Below are positions 22,843 through 34,316 of a stretch of DNA of 64,000 bases, in pieces (positions within the stretch are counted from its first letter, which is position 1; every line of letters begins with the position of its first letter). Source of the DNA: Cystobasidiopsis lactophilus (taxonomy: Eukaryota > Basidiomycota > Agaricostilbomycetes > Agaricostilbales > Chionosphaeraceae); contig BCIO01000004.1 in NCBI GenBank assembly GCA_001599975.1, positions 1,463,434 to 1,527,433 of the forward strand, in the 5' to 3' direction. Below the pieces are notes generated by a model. The model was given only the letters and a program-made list of their open reading frames with translations. It was not told where the DNA came from and ran no database searches. A program made the position numbers and the translations under genes.

Positions 22843-25800
22843 CTAGACCTGAACCACGTTCAAATGGATCTCTACAGCGTCAAACCAATCGTTCTCTCCT
22901 GACAGAGTCCGCAAGTCAATGGTGGGGTTTTGTTGGCCTGCCGGCAGCGTCACCCGCTCCTCCATCCGGTCGCCCATTGCCAGGTGTTTCGAAACGACGG
23001 CTTCGCCGTCGATGGTGACCTTGACAGTGGCGCCATCGCCGCAATAGGCGTCGCAAGATGAGTGCGGGTAGTGCGCTGAGACCCGAAGTTCGTAGGTGGC
23101 GGCTGCATCGGGAAGGTGCAAGGAGCAGAAGCGCGAGGTGTCGTACTTGCTGGAGGGATGCTGTACCCGAGCTGAGATGTAGGGGATCTCAAGATCGGGC
23201 TGCACGCGGGCTGCTGTTCGCTCCGGGTTGAGCAAGGCCTTGACCTCGCTGCCGGTGTGCGCGTCGAGGAAGCGAAAGTCCCAGCAAAAGACCCGAGCGA
23301 GCTCCGCTTGGTGCTCTTTGGAGTAGGTGGCGGCGACTGGGTGCAGGACAAAGTTGTTGGAGGTATCGGTCTGCACCCGGCTGTGGCGCAAGCGGAGAAT
23401 CTCGACCGGCACATCGTCGCTTCCCGATGGCTCGTGGACGTGGGAGATGGGCGGCATAATTCGCATCACGGCGTTGACGTGGTCGCAGTCGGAGGATCCT
23501 TTCGGGTCGAGCAAAAGATGGACGACAAGGGAGTCGGTCAGGTTAAGGGAGGACGAGAACGAGACGGGCCCCGCGTCGAACGTGTCTGCGCTGTAGACGG
23601 GTGTAACGGTGCCCGCTTGGAGGTCCTGTACCAGCAACTGAATGTTGGTGCCGTCGCCACAGTGGTGGAACCCTTCGTAGTCCAGCTTGAGAATTGCGTT
23701 GTTCAGCCTGGCCGGGCTCTTCCAGCTTCGCACGGGCGCAAATCCTTCTCTGTGGTTCTTGGGGGACGTGTAAGGGTGCATGGCGTCCTTTGAAACCAGC
23801 AGTTGCCCGTCGACCACATCCGGGTGCATCCAATTGCCATTGTGGAAGAAGGCCGGCTCTTGCGAGGGGTTGAACTTGGACCGAATGTTCTGAAAGCCGT
23901 ACGTCCAGCCATGGTAGCCCTGGAACGACGAGAAATCGTCCCTAGAGTGGGCGAGCGGGCGGGCCGCGGGTCTGATGTGCGACTGTACCAGGCCCTTGGC
24001 GTACATCAGGAAAGGGCCGAGGTTGGAAGCAGCAGAATCGACGTGGTCGAGCAAAGGAGTGAACGCTTGGTACTCGCGCAGCCAGTCGTTCATGGCGAAA
24101 GAGGGCGTCGGCCGGTTCCGCTCGGTGTCTTCGCGCTTGGCCAGTAGAGGACGAGTGAGGACCGTCAACTTTTGTTTCTGCATCAGAAGGCGGACATAGA
24201 ACTCCCAAGTGGAGGACGAAGCGTCGAAGTAGTGCCGTAAGGAGCCGGCCTTTGCCAAAGCCTTCCGTCGAATCATCAGTGAGTCGGGCCCCATCTTCTT
24301 GCTGACCAGCCCCACGGATAAGGCGTCCCCAAGGTAGCTCTCGCGCACCGTCATTCGGCAGACCTTTGATTGGCGGTCCACGCAAGCCTGCGAAAATGCG
24401 CCTGGCCCTTGCAAAGTCGCCATCGTGGAGGACACAGCGTCAAAGTTGCCGAATGCTGACACGTTGAGGAAGCCTTCCAGCGCATCAGGGTGGAGCAGCT
24501 CCCCGGATCTCAGAAGGAAGACGAAGTCGCCGGTCGCCATCTGGGCACAGTGGTCGACGGGGCTGACCATCTTGGTGTTGTCATACCAGATCCACCCGTA
24601 TTGCTTGGTCAAAGAAAGCAAGGATTGGCCAAAGCTGTGCTCCGACGTGACATCGACGGGGTAGTCGACGGGCAGATTGGCGTAGATCGAGACTTTGCTC
24701 GGGTGGATCGACTGCAAAACGACGCTTCGCATGCTGTCGAGGAGCTCCATTGGACCATCACCCCGCGAGCTGTCGTGGTAGATGCAGAGGCCGACGCTCG
24801 GATGGGCTGCCTCGATAAAGGAGGTGTGAAGGGCTTGCTTCTCGCTGACCAGCTGGCTGAAGAGCTCGAGGTGCAGCGAAACCCAGTCGCGAGTCGAGTC
24901 TTCGAAGGGATGCGGTGGACGCGCGGCAGTTCGGGACCCGCCAGTGGGGGACAACTTCTGGCGCAGCTTCGCCTCCAGCGCTTGTGGATTGGGCTGGAAC
25001 AGAGTCGAGTCGTGGTCATCCTCCGCCACCAGTTCTGGGATGCCGCCAACCGCCGATGCGATGAAATTGATCCCGTAGGCGATGCACTCCATAACCGTGT
25101 AAGGCGAGTTGTCGATCAGCGAGGGCATGACGGCCAAAGTCCCGGGCTGCTTGAGGTAGACTAGCGCCGCCTCTCGGCCTTTCCCGGTCACGAGTCTGTA
25201 CTTGACTGCGTTGTTCGTCTCCTCCTCCCACTTGGCCCCAAGCTTCTCCACCACGGCTTTCGTAGACGTGCCGTCGGAGTCGATGGTGTCGCGACCCAGA
25301 AAAGAGATGGTGAGCGGTCGGTGCTCGTCATAGCCTTGGATGGCGCCCGAAGTCACCAGGTTGTCCATCGCAGTCAAAAACACCCTACCAGCAATAGAAC
25401 AGTCAGAACAGAGCCAGCTTGGGATGGATGGATGCTCACTTAATGCCTTTGCGGCCTTCTAAGCGACCGTAAAAGACAATGTTGTTAATGGTGTGCTGCG
25501 CTTGAACGACTGGCGCGTTCATCGCAGCGGCATTCTTGGGTCCAGCTCCTGCCAAGTTCCACACGACCAGCCGCATTTTGGGAAGCTTCCAACCGCGGAG
25601 CATCAAGTAGTTCAAGATGTAGGCGCTCGGCGCCACCACCGCGTCGGCCATCTCGCATGACTTTCGCTCCAAATGGTCGACAATAAGGTGCTCTTCGGCG
25701 GCCGGGTATTCGCCGTTCAGCAGCGTCGCCCAGCCAGTGTTTGGCCCGTGCATGCCGATGATGAACTTGGTGTCGCGGAATGCAACGCCTTGGTGTTTAG

Positions 25801-26512
25801 CCAGAATGGAGTGGTAACCGTGGCCGTGGTTGTCGTGGAATTGAATGACATCGAAGTCGCCGTCCTCCTTGACCAAGTGATCATGAACGTGCATCGACAT
25901 GCGAGTGGCCCAGTCAGAAGGAAAGGTGCCAAATGGGTCGGCGCTGAGAGGTGGGAGGTACTGCAGGCCAATGTTCGCCTTCTTCAATCTGCAGATGGCC
26001 AGGAAATCAGCGCTGTCTTGCGTGCACTTAGAGGGTGGCACCCACATGTCCTCCATTTTCCGCGCAACAAACCCCGGGAACGTCTCTCGAGCATGCAACA
26101 TGAGAATCGTGACATCAAAACCCTCTTGCGACATGCTTTCGGCCAGTGCGCGATAGGCCGTCCCAATGCCGCCGTTCTTGTGCAGGCCCGAGAGCTCTGC
26201 CACGGCCAGCAGGATGCGCACTTTTGATCTTGGTATCAGGTCGTACTTGGAAGGCATGGCGACTTTGTAGAGGTCGAGCGGGTACTGCTGCACTTGCTTC
26301 TCGAAGGGCCGGAGGATGGAGCCCCAAGAGTGGTCCACCTTGTTGTCCGACGTCCGCCTCGTGAGCGTGCGGAACACATCGGTGGGCGTCTTGAGGGCCT
26401 TTGACGGGCTATGCCGGGGAAAGAAGGTTTCGCCAATCTCGAAAAGGGCCAGGGCGATTGCCATGGAGCAGAGCAGCGTCAAGGCAGACGAGCTGCGCAT
26501 GCTGAGCCACAT
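22843..26512 (-). CDS. Membrane-anchored GT4-GT2 fusion with C-terminal lectin-like domain
   Basis: This is a 1204-residue predicted bifunctional glycosyltransferase, made of exons 26512-25440 and 25384-22843 that join in frame (RKGIK|VFLTAM). Residues 1-27 are a short tail and one membrane anchor (SALTLLCSMAIALALFEI). A GT4-like GT-B unit follows: LLAVAELSGLHKNGGIG, DVIQFHDNHGHGYHS, NNIVFYGRLEGRKG and MPSLIDNSPYTVMECIAYG. Next is a GT2/GT-A-like unit (GLCIYHDSSRGDGP, WIWYDNTKMVSPVDHCAQ, ATGDFVFLLRSGELLHPDAL). The last 350 or so residues are beta-rich and include a jelly-roll-like piece (YELRVSAHYPHSSCDAYCG, VTIDGEAVVSKHL, NDWFDAVEIHLNV), perhaps carbohydrate-binding. Which units are active and their sugars are unknown. 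It is convergent with the GT31-like gene, with stops about 206 bases apart. Confidence 0.87.
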
Positions 26513-26955
26513 GTTGGTTTTGAACAGGCAGAGGTCCTTAAAAAGAGTGTAGGACAAGCTGGAACGAGAAAGCTCTGAAGCCGATGGCTGAAAGTCGACT
26601 TGAAGCCAGTGCCAGATTCAAAGACGGGCGGGCATGTGGCGGAGCGCACTGTCCTCAAGCTGAACGTCCCGCCTATGTTGAGCCAGCGTTATACACTGCC
26701 TACTGAACACACTTACAGCAAGTCTTGGAAGATTTGAGAAGGTGGCTTCTTCGGTCGAAAAATGCCAAAAAGGGCCTGAGGCTGAACTCATGAGGCACCC
26801 GCAGAGATCTGCACGTGAGATACTCGTTGTTCCTGGAGCGCGTCGGGCTGTATGCCGTACAGCAGGAATGATGCAAAGTGGTCTGTACAATGGAAAACGC
26901 GTAAAATCGTCCATGTGAGGCGGCAAGAAAGGCTCTAAAGCTAAACAGCAGCGTT
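26513..26955. promoter_or_regulatory. Spacer upstream of the GT4-GT2 gene
   Basis: These 443 bases lie between the start of the fusion transferase and the stop of the DUF7729-like gene, both on the minus strand. They should contain the promoter of the former. Open frames here have no domain signal. Confidence 0.45.
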
Positions 26956-28141
26956 CTAAATGAGCACAAAGATGGCTCCTGCCACACCGGCCAAACCACC
27001 GAGCACAAGGGGCAGGAAAGGGATGTTGAGCTGCAGCGCCGAGGAGGAGACGGCGGATGAGGAGGCCGGGGCCGACGAGGAAGGTGAAGCAACGGATACG
27101 TCGCTTGGAATGGTCGAGTCGCTGAATGAAGCTGCTCGCTCGGGGTGTCAGACAGTGATCCAAACGATAACCTGAAATCGGAGAGAGCACCTCCACAAGC
27201 CGAAGCAGCCGCGCTGGCGATCCCACCGGAGCTGACTGAGGTGGATGCAGATTGACTGGCTGCAATCGCTTCGGCTTTGACGACGGTGCCCTTGAGACAG
27301 TCGTTGCAGACTGCCGAAGCCGGGACAGAAGACAGGAACGAGGTGAGCCCAGAGCCAGAGAGGATGCCAACGATGGAGGTCAAGGTCAGATTGGTGCCAG
27401 TGGCGGTCTCGGCGTCTTGGAGGAGCGAAGGCAGGCAGAAGCTGCTGTTGGTCGTGTATTGGAGGCATAAAAGGTCGCGCTGTCGCCGCCCTAGGTCAGC
27501 TCTCGTGAACTCGACTACAGTACTGGTTTCAGGGGCTTCAAGCAACACACCACGCCGCTGTATTGCGAAACAAGGACTTCGGCGCCAACAGCGATGGCCT
27601 GATTGCTCTGGAGGTCACTGGCACAGCCGCTCTGGAGCACGCTTGCGGCAGAAGTGGTCGTTGTAGAGTTGCACGGCGTAGCTTGGCAAAGGCCACTGCG
27701 AAACACGAAAAGAAAACAAATCAGCTCGCGCCCGCACGGACAGCGTGAATAGGGCGTGCGTACGTGAGCCAGTTGTTGAGGGGAGCGACAAGGTCTCTGT
27801 GAGCGAAATCGAGCAAGTCAGTGGCCTGTTGAGGGTGGTGTAAGAGAATGGGATGGGAGATTCACCCCGAATTGGTCGCCAATGATATCACTGCAGGTCA
27901 AGGATGAGCTCCTTTAGCGCCTCTACGAGAGCCATCCCTACAGCCAGCTATGTTGGCACAAGTGGCCAGAGGAGTCGAGACGAGCGAAGCTACGCGCGCA
28001 CAGCGTCGTCAAGACCGGACCTCTTTCCTCGACAACGGACTCACCAGCGGCAGATTGGCAAGATTGGCTCAAGCCGGCCAGGCCCTGCGCGTAGGCAGTC
28101 GCCAGCAGAGTTGCAGCAAAGAGAGATCGTGTGCCCATCAT
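26956..28141 (-). CDS. Secreted, probably GPI-anchored DUF7729-like protein
   Basis: This is a predicted cell-surface protein of unknown function. It starts MMGTRSLFAATLLATAYAQG (signal peptide), then LSQSCQSAA. Several small exons lie between about 28045 and 27560 and can only be placed roughly. A long exon near 27548-27170 carries LLCLQYTTNSSFCLP, NLTLTSIVGILSGSG and VCNDCLKGTVVKAEAI, and ends at SACGGALS. The C-terminus is Ser/Ala-rich (SPSSSAPASSSAVSSS) and ends in a hydrophobic tail (IPFLPLVLGGLAGVAGAIFVLI), as expected for a GPI signal. The Cys spacing and the CxDC-K motif match the fungal DUF7729 family as I know it. The 5' leader runs into the inverted-repeat element at 28184. Confidence 0.68.
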
Positions 28142-28183
28142 CGTGTTTTGCGAAAGATGGCCAACCGGGGCAAGTTGCGATTA

Positions 28184-28776
28184 GGCGTGTCCAATTCCAA
28201 GTTCGATTTTTTTTGGTCGTCGGTTTCAGTCGACGGACTTTCTGTCTGCCGGCGCCGCCTGAACAAAGGACGGAAGGCGGCTGGCGACGAAAGAGCGGCT
28301 TCAGAATTGGGCAGGATTTGAGGATGGATGCCTTGTTGTTGCGAGCTTTGGGCCAAGCGAGCATAGATACTGCTTGGGACTTGCTTTGGATGACTTCACA
28401 AAGCCTCCTGGGTGTTTGTTGGCCTCGCTTTGCTTGTTTTGAAGCCATCAACACTTGAAAACACACATTTTCTGGGTCCACAAAGCACGTTTGGCTTATA
28501 CAAGTCAAGAGATACACAAATGCGACCTCTGATCGCGCCTGAAGGGCTGCAAAAGGCCCTTTGCCCTCCCAGAAGTGGAGGCAACAACAAAGAGACGAAG
28601 CATTTTCGCCTTTCTCACTTTCGACAAAACTTCACCGACCTTTTTTGGCAGGTGGAAAGATTTCCGATTTTCAGAGTCCGAGAACAAAGAAAATCCGGTG
28701 CACCGGTTCGCCTCCGACGGTCGAAACACGACGGAAATCGGCCAGAAAAGATTTCGAACTTGGAATTGGACACGCC
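28184..28776. mobile_element. Short inverted-repeat DNA transposon (MITE-like), TA-flanked
   Basis: This 593-base element has perfect 23-base terminal inverted repeats. The left repeat is 28184-28206 (GGCGTGTCCAATTCCAAG...) and the right is 28754-28776. The dinucleotide TA lies just outside both ends (28182-28183 and 28777-28778), as expected for a Tc1/mariner-type target duplication. Outside the TA, three more bases also match in inverted order (CGA at one mismatch distance). No transposase frame is present inside, so it would be non-autonomous. Undecayed ends suggest recent movement. It lies between two divergent genes, 43 bases upstream of the DUF7729-like start codon. No second copy was noticed in the window. 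Confidence 0.72.
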
Positions 28777-29034
28777 TATTCGGTTCAAACTTCAGCACGC
28801 GCCTGTGTCCCCCCCTTTCATTTATTTCACCAGATTGCAGATTCCAATAGATCCAATGCCTCTCGCCTTCGGCTAGTACACCAGCTTTGCCAAGCCAGCA
28901 AGCTTAGGGCCCCACTACCCAGGCTTAGACAGACCAGGAAGCGATTCGAAGCGCCCTCCCTCAAGATTTTCACGCTTCTTGTTCTGCTTCCATCAGTGAC
29001 CTGTCTTAATCCCTCCAAACTCTTGTGGAAAGCA
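28777..29034. promoter_or_regulatory. Upstream region of the MFS transporter gene
   Basis: This is the remaining spacer between the inverted-repeat element and the transporter start codon. I see no gene. The promoter is expected here. The insertion may have changed the spacing of a once shared divergent promoter. Confidence 0.4.
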
Positions 29035-31255
29035 ATGTCGGGCGCCCTCATTCGCGACTCTTGCGGCGGGCGACTGCTTCGCAAATGTGGCGTGTCTTGG
29101 CAGGCGCTCAAATACCCAGACGAGCTGGAAGGCTTCGAATGGCACGCACCACCACCAAAGCGGTTCGCTGCCAGCACCTTCGACACCAAATCATCAGGCC
29201 AGCCCAAAGTGGCTTCCACCGTCGGCGACCTCCAACTCACTCCCCACCCTGTGGACGTCGAGAAGGACCCCCAGGAAACAACGACAAACCGCATCATCGT
29301 AGAATTCTACTCGCCAATGGACAAGGAGAATCCTCAAAACTGGACCGTCAAACGCAAATGCGCGATCACTGCCTTGCTCTGCATCTTGACCTTTGCTGCT
29401 TACACCGGAGGTGCTCTGGTAGGCCTTGCAGCTTTCGCCGATGGCTCAATCTAATGCTAAGAGTCGGTTCCACAGTACACTCCGTCTATTCCGGGAGTCG
29501 AAGAGGCTTTCCATGTTTCCCAACTCCAATCCACTCTGGGCTGTGAGCTTGACTGGCGCTTTGACATTCTTGCCTGCCAAGACTTAAGTACTTTTACAGT
29601 AACGCTGTTCATCCTCGGATACAGCACGGGTCCGATGGCCTTTTCGCCCTTATCGGAAATCGCTCGAGTTGGGCGAACCAGCACGTATGTCGCTACGATG
29701 GCGGTCTTCCTCGTCTTTCAAATCCCTTCAGTCACCGTAAACGACTTCAATACTCTGCTGGCCATGCGCTTCTTGACTGGATTGTGAGCTGCCTTCATTT
29801 TGAGAGTGACGCGGGCTCACTTGCGCTTTCGCCGATCAGTTTTGGCTCCCCTGCGCTCGCCATCGGCGCGGCTTCCATCCAAGATATCTGGCCAGACATG
29901 AAGGTCCCATAGTGAGTCTTGCAGTTCTTTTCGGTCCAGCTAATCAGAAGCTCACGAATTATCGCAGCGCGTGAGTCTCAATCTATTGAAGCATTCGACA
30001 ATCCTCTGACCCCCCAGCAGCCTCTGTATTTGGGACTTGGGTGCGATCCTTGGACCTGTTTTGGGCCCTATCATAGGCGAGTCAACGTTTCCTAGGCTTC
30101 ACACCCGCCCGCCGCGCTTATTTTCGAACGACGTACAGGCGGCTTCTCCGCCATGAACAAAGGCTGGCGTTGGCCGCTCTACGAGCTTTTATGGATCAGC
30201 TCCGCCGTCTTCCTCGTCATCTTCTGGTTTCTGCCCGAAACGTCGGCCCAAACCATCCTTCATCGTCGCGCTCAGCGCCTGCGGCAAAAGTTCGATAACC
30301 CTGATATCGTGAGCGCGTCTGAGATCGAGCAGGCCAACATGTCTGCCCGCTCGATTCTCTTCGAGGCGCTGTGCCGACCTTTCCTCATCATGCTGGATCC
30401 TGTTATCACCTACATCAACGTGTACTGTGGCATTGCTTATGCGCTCTTCTACCGTACGCAGAAATTATTCTGATCATTAAGGTCGTTGACTTGACGTCTG
30501 CTGTCTCTACAGTCTGGTTCGAAGCGTTCCCCATCGTTTACGAAGGTCTTTACGGCTGGAATTTGGGCATTTCCGGCCTTGCTTTCCTCGGCCTCGCCAT
30601 AGGCTTCATTCTTGTGCTGTTCGGCTACGCATTGTGGATCCACTTCTATCTAGAGCGCCGACACAACCAGGGCATCGCCATTACGCCCGAAGACCGCATC
30701 TCCGTGGCCATCGTCGGCTCCTTCTTCATTCCTGTTTCTATTCTCTTCTTTGGCTTCACTAGCAGCACTTCAATACCTTGGATGCAAGTACCTGCGGTCA
30801 CAGTCAATTGAACGTGCGCTGATGATGGGAACTCTCAGTGTGCCGACCATCGCGAGCTCTCTTTATGCGCCGGGCATTGAATTGCTCTTCTTGGGCAGCT
30901 TTACCTACCTCGGCGTAACGTACCCGCGATGTAAGCTTCTTCCATCTAGAGCAAAAGAAGAGTTGCGCTCAAACCTGGATGATGACAGATGCGGCAAGCG
31001 TCTTCGCATCTAACTCACTGGTTCGCGGTACTATTGCTGCCGTGTTTCCACTATTTGGACGGAGCCTGTATTCTGCGCTCGGGCTGCGGGCCGGCTGCGG
31101 CTTGTTGGCTGGCCTTTCTGCGCTCATGATCCCCGGTCTCTTTGTAAGCTCGGCACAAAATCCCTGTGGTCGCTCCTCTCATTCGATGTGCTCTTCTGCA
31201 GGTGCTTCATCGCAAAGGAGCCAAACTTCGAGCCGTCAGCCGATGGGCGGACTGA
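29035..31255 (+). CDS. MFS drug:H+ antiporter-like transporter (DHA1 type)
   Basis: This is a predicted plasma-membrane exporter of the major facilitator superfamily. A hydrophilic N-terminus of about 85 residues leads to FYSPMDKENPQNWTVKRK, the usual start of the fungal DHA1 transporters. Membrane segments follow: ALLCILTFAAYTG, LFILGYSTGPMAFSPLSE, FLVFQIPS, MRFLTGFFGSPALAIGAAS, LGAILGPVLGPIIGGF, AVFLVIFWFLPETS, YINVYCGIAYALFY, GLAFLGLAIGFILVLFG, VAIVGSFFIPVSILFFGF, and a last span in LGLRAGCGLLAGLSALMIPG. It ends LHRKGAKLRAVSRWAD. Eight or more short introns interrupt the gene, and some limits near 29430-30140 and 30800-31010 are approximate. The substrate is unknown. Confidence 0.85.
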
Positions 31256-31527
31256 GCCGCTATCCCGCTGGGCAGCCCATCCCACACTCTACACTCTGCA
31301 AGCGATCACACACCCAAGAAAGCATGGCCAACAGCATACCAAGCATACAGCATACTCATTATACCCACACTCAACGCAATTAAGCAACGCACACGAAGTT
31401 TGGCAACACTTCGCGCAGCACTCTAATCCACGACCCACTCGACGACAGGTTCTCCAGAGGGCTTCATCATAGAACAGTAGAGCACAATTCATTATACAAA
31501 GCTCGAGAAGCTTTTAATACAAGACTG

Positions 31528-32282
31528 TTATCGGTCAATCGCAGCGCCTCGCGAGCTTGCTGTCTTCAAGCAACCTTCGACAACTTGCAGCAGTTGCGAG
31601 TTCTCCATGGCGGCTGAGGATCAACATTGAGAGTCTGGCACTCGCGCATTTGATGGAAGTGCTTACCGCAGACTCGCTCCTTGTCGTTCAATTGGCGATT
31701 GACTGGTGGGAACAGCATCTCGACTCAGCTCTGAGCTGGGAGGCTTCGGCAAACGCAAATACCTGAGTTCTCGCTCTGATGCGTACCCTGCTTGACCCTG
31801 ATATCGACCTTGAAGCGCTCTGGCAGCGACCGAAGCATCCGAACACGGATGCTCAACCCTGAGTCATCTCACATTCAGCTGCATGGCCGGCTTCAAAAGT
31901 ACAGCAACGCACCAATCAACGTCGCCATGCTGCAATGTGGGATAGTAGGCGTGAATTCGATGAGGATGCGTGGCTTTGGGTGGTGCTGAATGGTGATTTG
32001 CTCTGCCGAAACGACGGCCAGTTGCTCCAGCGTCAAAGGGTGCTCTGGGTCAGTGATTCCCCTAATCAAGTCTGTCCAGCAGGTCAGATGTTGCTAGAGA
32101 GAGAAGGTAATGCGAAGCGAACCAAAAATTTCCTCCGCGTCCAAAAGCTCCTCAGAGTCTTCATTATCGCTCGAATCATCGCTCCAGCTCAGGTCGCTGG
32201 TCTCGAAAATGTCCAAATGCTTTCTGCTGGAAGCCAGAGAGTGAACCACGGGGTTCACGTTGTCCAATCTGTCCGACGCCAT
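31528..32282 (-). CDS. CIA2: Cytosolic iron-sulfur assembly component 2 (Cia2/MIP18)
   Basis: Cia2 is the CIA targeting-complex subunit that delivers Fe-S clusters to cytosolic and nuclear apoproteins. Five exons (32282-32123, 32071-31913, 31858-31763, 31702-31667, 31613-31528) total 537 nt and encode 178 residues. Every join is GT-AG and in frame. The product reads ...[82 protein letters not shown] and [16 protein letters not shown]. The reactive Cys of the [10 protein letters not shown] loop is present. The ATG chosen (32282) has a good context (acaccATGg) and gives an N-terminus like that of FAM96B. The gene is split into pieces too small to stand out as open frames. Confidence 0.93.
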
Positions 32283-32855
32283 GGTGTTGTCGTGGCAAGC
32301 AGTTTTGGTGGCGATTTTCAATCCACGCCTGGCTCAGTGCCCGCCACACTCGTGGTCGATTTTGGGAGCGCTTCTTTAGAAGAGCATATTTAGGGCACAC
32401 CTTGTGAGCGCATTAGCCGCCCGCGCAGGCCAAGGCTGGTGGCGAATGTCCCCCAAAACTATGAGCAATAGAAAAATCGGACGTGCAAGCTAAATACAAT
32501 GAGAGAATGCAGTACCAGAAATGTTCTATTGGTTGTCTATATCATACAGGCTCGCAGATACGAGCCGCAAACGAATGCGAATGCTGTATGCAGAAGCGAT
32601 GGTCTTGGCTGGCCAAAGGAGAATGGAGACGATCGAACTGTTTGGCGAATGAGTTTGATCGTAGCCGCAATATGAGTGGCGACTGACCCAATGAAGGCTG
32701 CCAGCTGTTTGCTTCGCGTTGGACAGATTGCGGCAAAGGGTGCGGCGCAAATGGATGGCCTTGGATAAGACCGTTAGCCGTCGCGGGAGATCGTGCGGAC
32801 TTGCTACCATGGCGCCCACCAGGACCCTTCCTGGAGTTAGAACTGTCGGATCCTT
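32283..32855. promoter_or_regulatory. Spacer upstream of CIA2
   Basis: These 573 bases lie between the stop of the cytochrome b5 gene and the CIA2 start, both on the minus strand. I find no further gene. The CIA2 promoter should lie here. Confidence 0.45.
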
Positions 32856-33563
32856 TCAAATACCGAGCGAGGAAGCCGGCTCCTTGACGAGCATGCCAAC
32901 TAAGCATGAGTCGAGCATGCTCTCGGCGCTGATCCATGCGTGGGTTTTCACTGCAGCACATCAAACATGTAAGCCAGGGCAAGCTTCAAGATGTAGGTAG
33001 CCTCACTGAACAATTCGGTCCCTGTGTTTATAAACAATGAGCAAGCTCCGTCAATGATTGCGCGAAGCTGGCCGAGGACGCACCGTCTTTCCCTGCTGCC
33101 CTCATGAGTTGTCCTACACCGCCAGGGTGGTACTTGAGATATGGAGTGATGTTGTACACGCGGCCATTGTAGGCGGACCAAGCGTCTTCCCGAGATTTAT
33201 GCTGGGCCAGCTCGCTTGGGGTGATCTTGTGAATGGCCACTCCACCCTGCAATTACGCGCAATGTTAATCCCGCTTCCAATCGCAGAGGTGAAGGAGGTG
33301 GCAGAAGGGCGTACGTTGAGATCCGACCGGCTTGCCTTGAGCTTAGCCCAGTCCAGCTGGCTGAAGCCTGGCGCGAGGGCGACCTTTTTCCCTCTCTTTG
33401 GCTTGTCCGACTTGGTCACAGAGGGGCCAGATTGGCGCTGGGCGCTATTGGGCATGGGAAATTGCGCCTCTGCATCCGACTCAAAATCGTCCTCCTCGGC
33501 CTCGATGTCGCTGTCGGGGTCGTCGTCTGGGATGTCCAACTGGATCTGAGGCACTCCTGACAT
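32856..33563 (-). CDS. IRC21: Cytochrome b5 domain protein, Irc21/CYB5R4 N-terminal type
   Basis: This is a small soluble haem protein that probably passes electrons to a redox partner. Exons join to about 172 residues. The N-terminus is acidic (DIPDDDPDSDIEAEEDD), followed by the signature APGFSQLDWAKLKASRSDLN. The b5 fold then has ITPSELAQHKSREDAWSAYNG, the first haem ligand in LKYHPGGVGQLMRAAGKDG, and the second in LFM|KTHAWISAESML. The order PGFS-x-x-DW-x-x-L before the b5 fold is that of Irc21 and of the N-terminal half of CYB5R4. No reductase domain follows. The ORF ends LVKEPASSLGI. Introns lie near 33313-33253, 33088-33023 and 33006-32962. The start could move upstream if another leader exon exists. 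Confidence 0.85.
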
Positions 33564-34316
33564 GATAGCCTGGCCTGCAAGTCGTGAAAATATGTATGCT
33601 CGTGATAATGCAAGCAAACAGTTTCTCTCGCTTGCTCCCTCCTCTTGCCGGCGAAGCCCCTTCTGGTTTCCCGACTGAGCCTCTTCTGGTCTCCGTTGGC
33701 TGCTCGACCTCTGACTGGACGCTCATATCCACACCGAGCCTATGCACGCCGCGAGTCCGGAGCCCGCCCAGACTCCGTGATTGCAAACGCAAGTCGTCTT
33801 GTTCGTCAAAGACCGACTACTACTACTGCGGCAATAAGGACCTGTCTTCGCCTGATTGCCTGATAGGATCTAGGCACCTAGGCTTGAGGCCGCGCTTCAA
33901 TCGCCCGCGCCGCCTCCCCTAGTTCCTGCCCTGAATTGCGCGCCCTGTTTGGAAAGAGCCCAGCTTCCCTCTTTGTTCCTGCCTATTCCTTATGAAACCG
34001 CTGTCCGATGCCTCTCATCAGCCAATTGCGCCAGGGGCGTTTCAAAGTCTTCCCTCGTTGTTCCTGGACTTCTGACCCATCATACCCTGCAAAAAATGTG
34101 CTGCCCTCTGCCCTCACTAATTCCCGTCCAGGGGTAGCCCCATTGTTGTCGGGACCAATTTGTTTCCACTCAAGCGACGAGAAGAATCCTGCCCAGTTCA
34201 GCTGCTTTCTGCACACAGCGACGTAGCTGGTCAAAAACCCGCCACTTTAAAGCCCGCAAGAGCCAGAGCCGCTCCTTCTTCTTCTCCAATTCCTCCGACC
34301 TTTTGAGACGACGAGA
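33564..34316. promoter_or_regulatory. Divergent intergenic region, IRC21 / cysteine-rich secreted protein
   Basis: These 753 bases separate outward-facing genes. Minus-strand open frames near 33564-33790 could hold a 5' exon of IRC21, but none shows similarity. Otherwise I see only promoter sequence. Confidence 0.4.
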
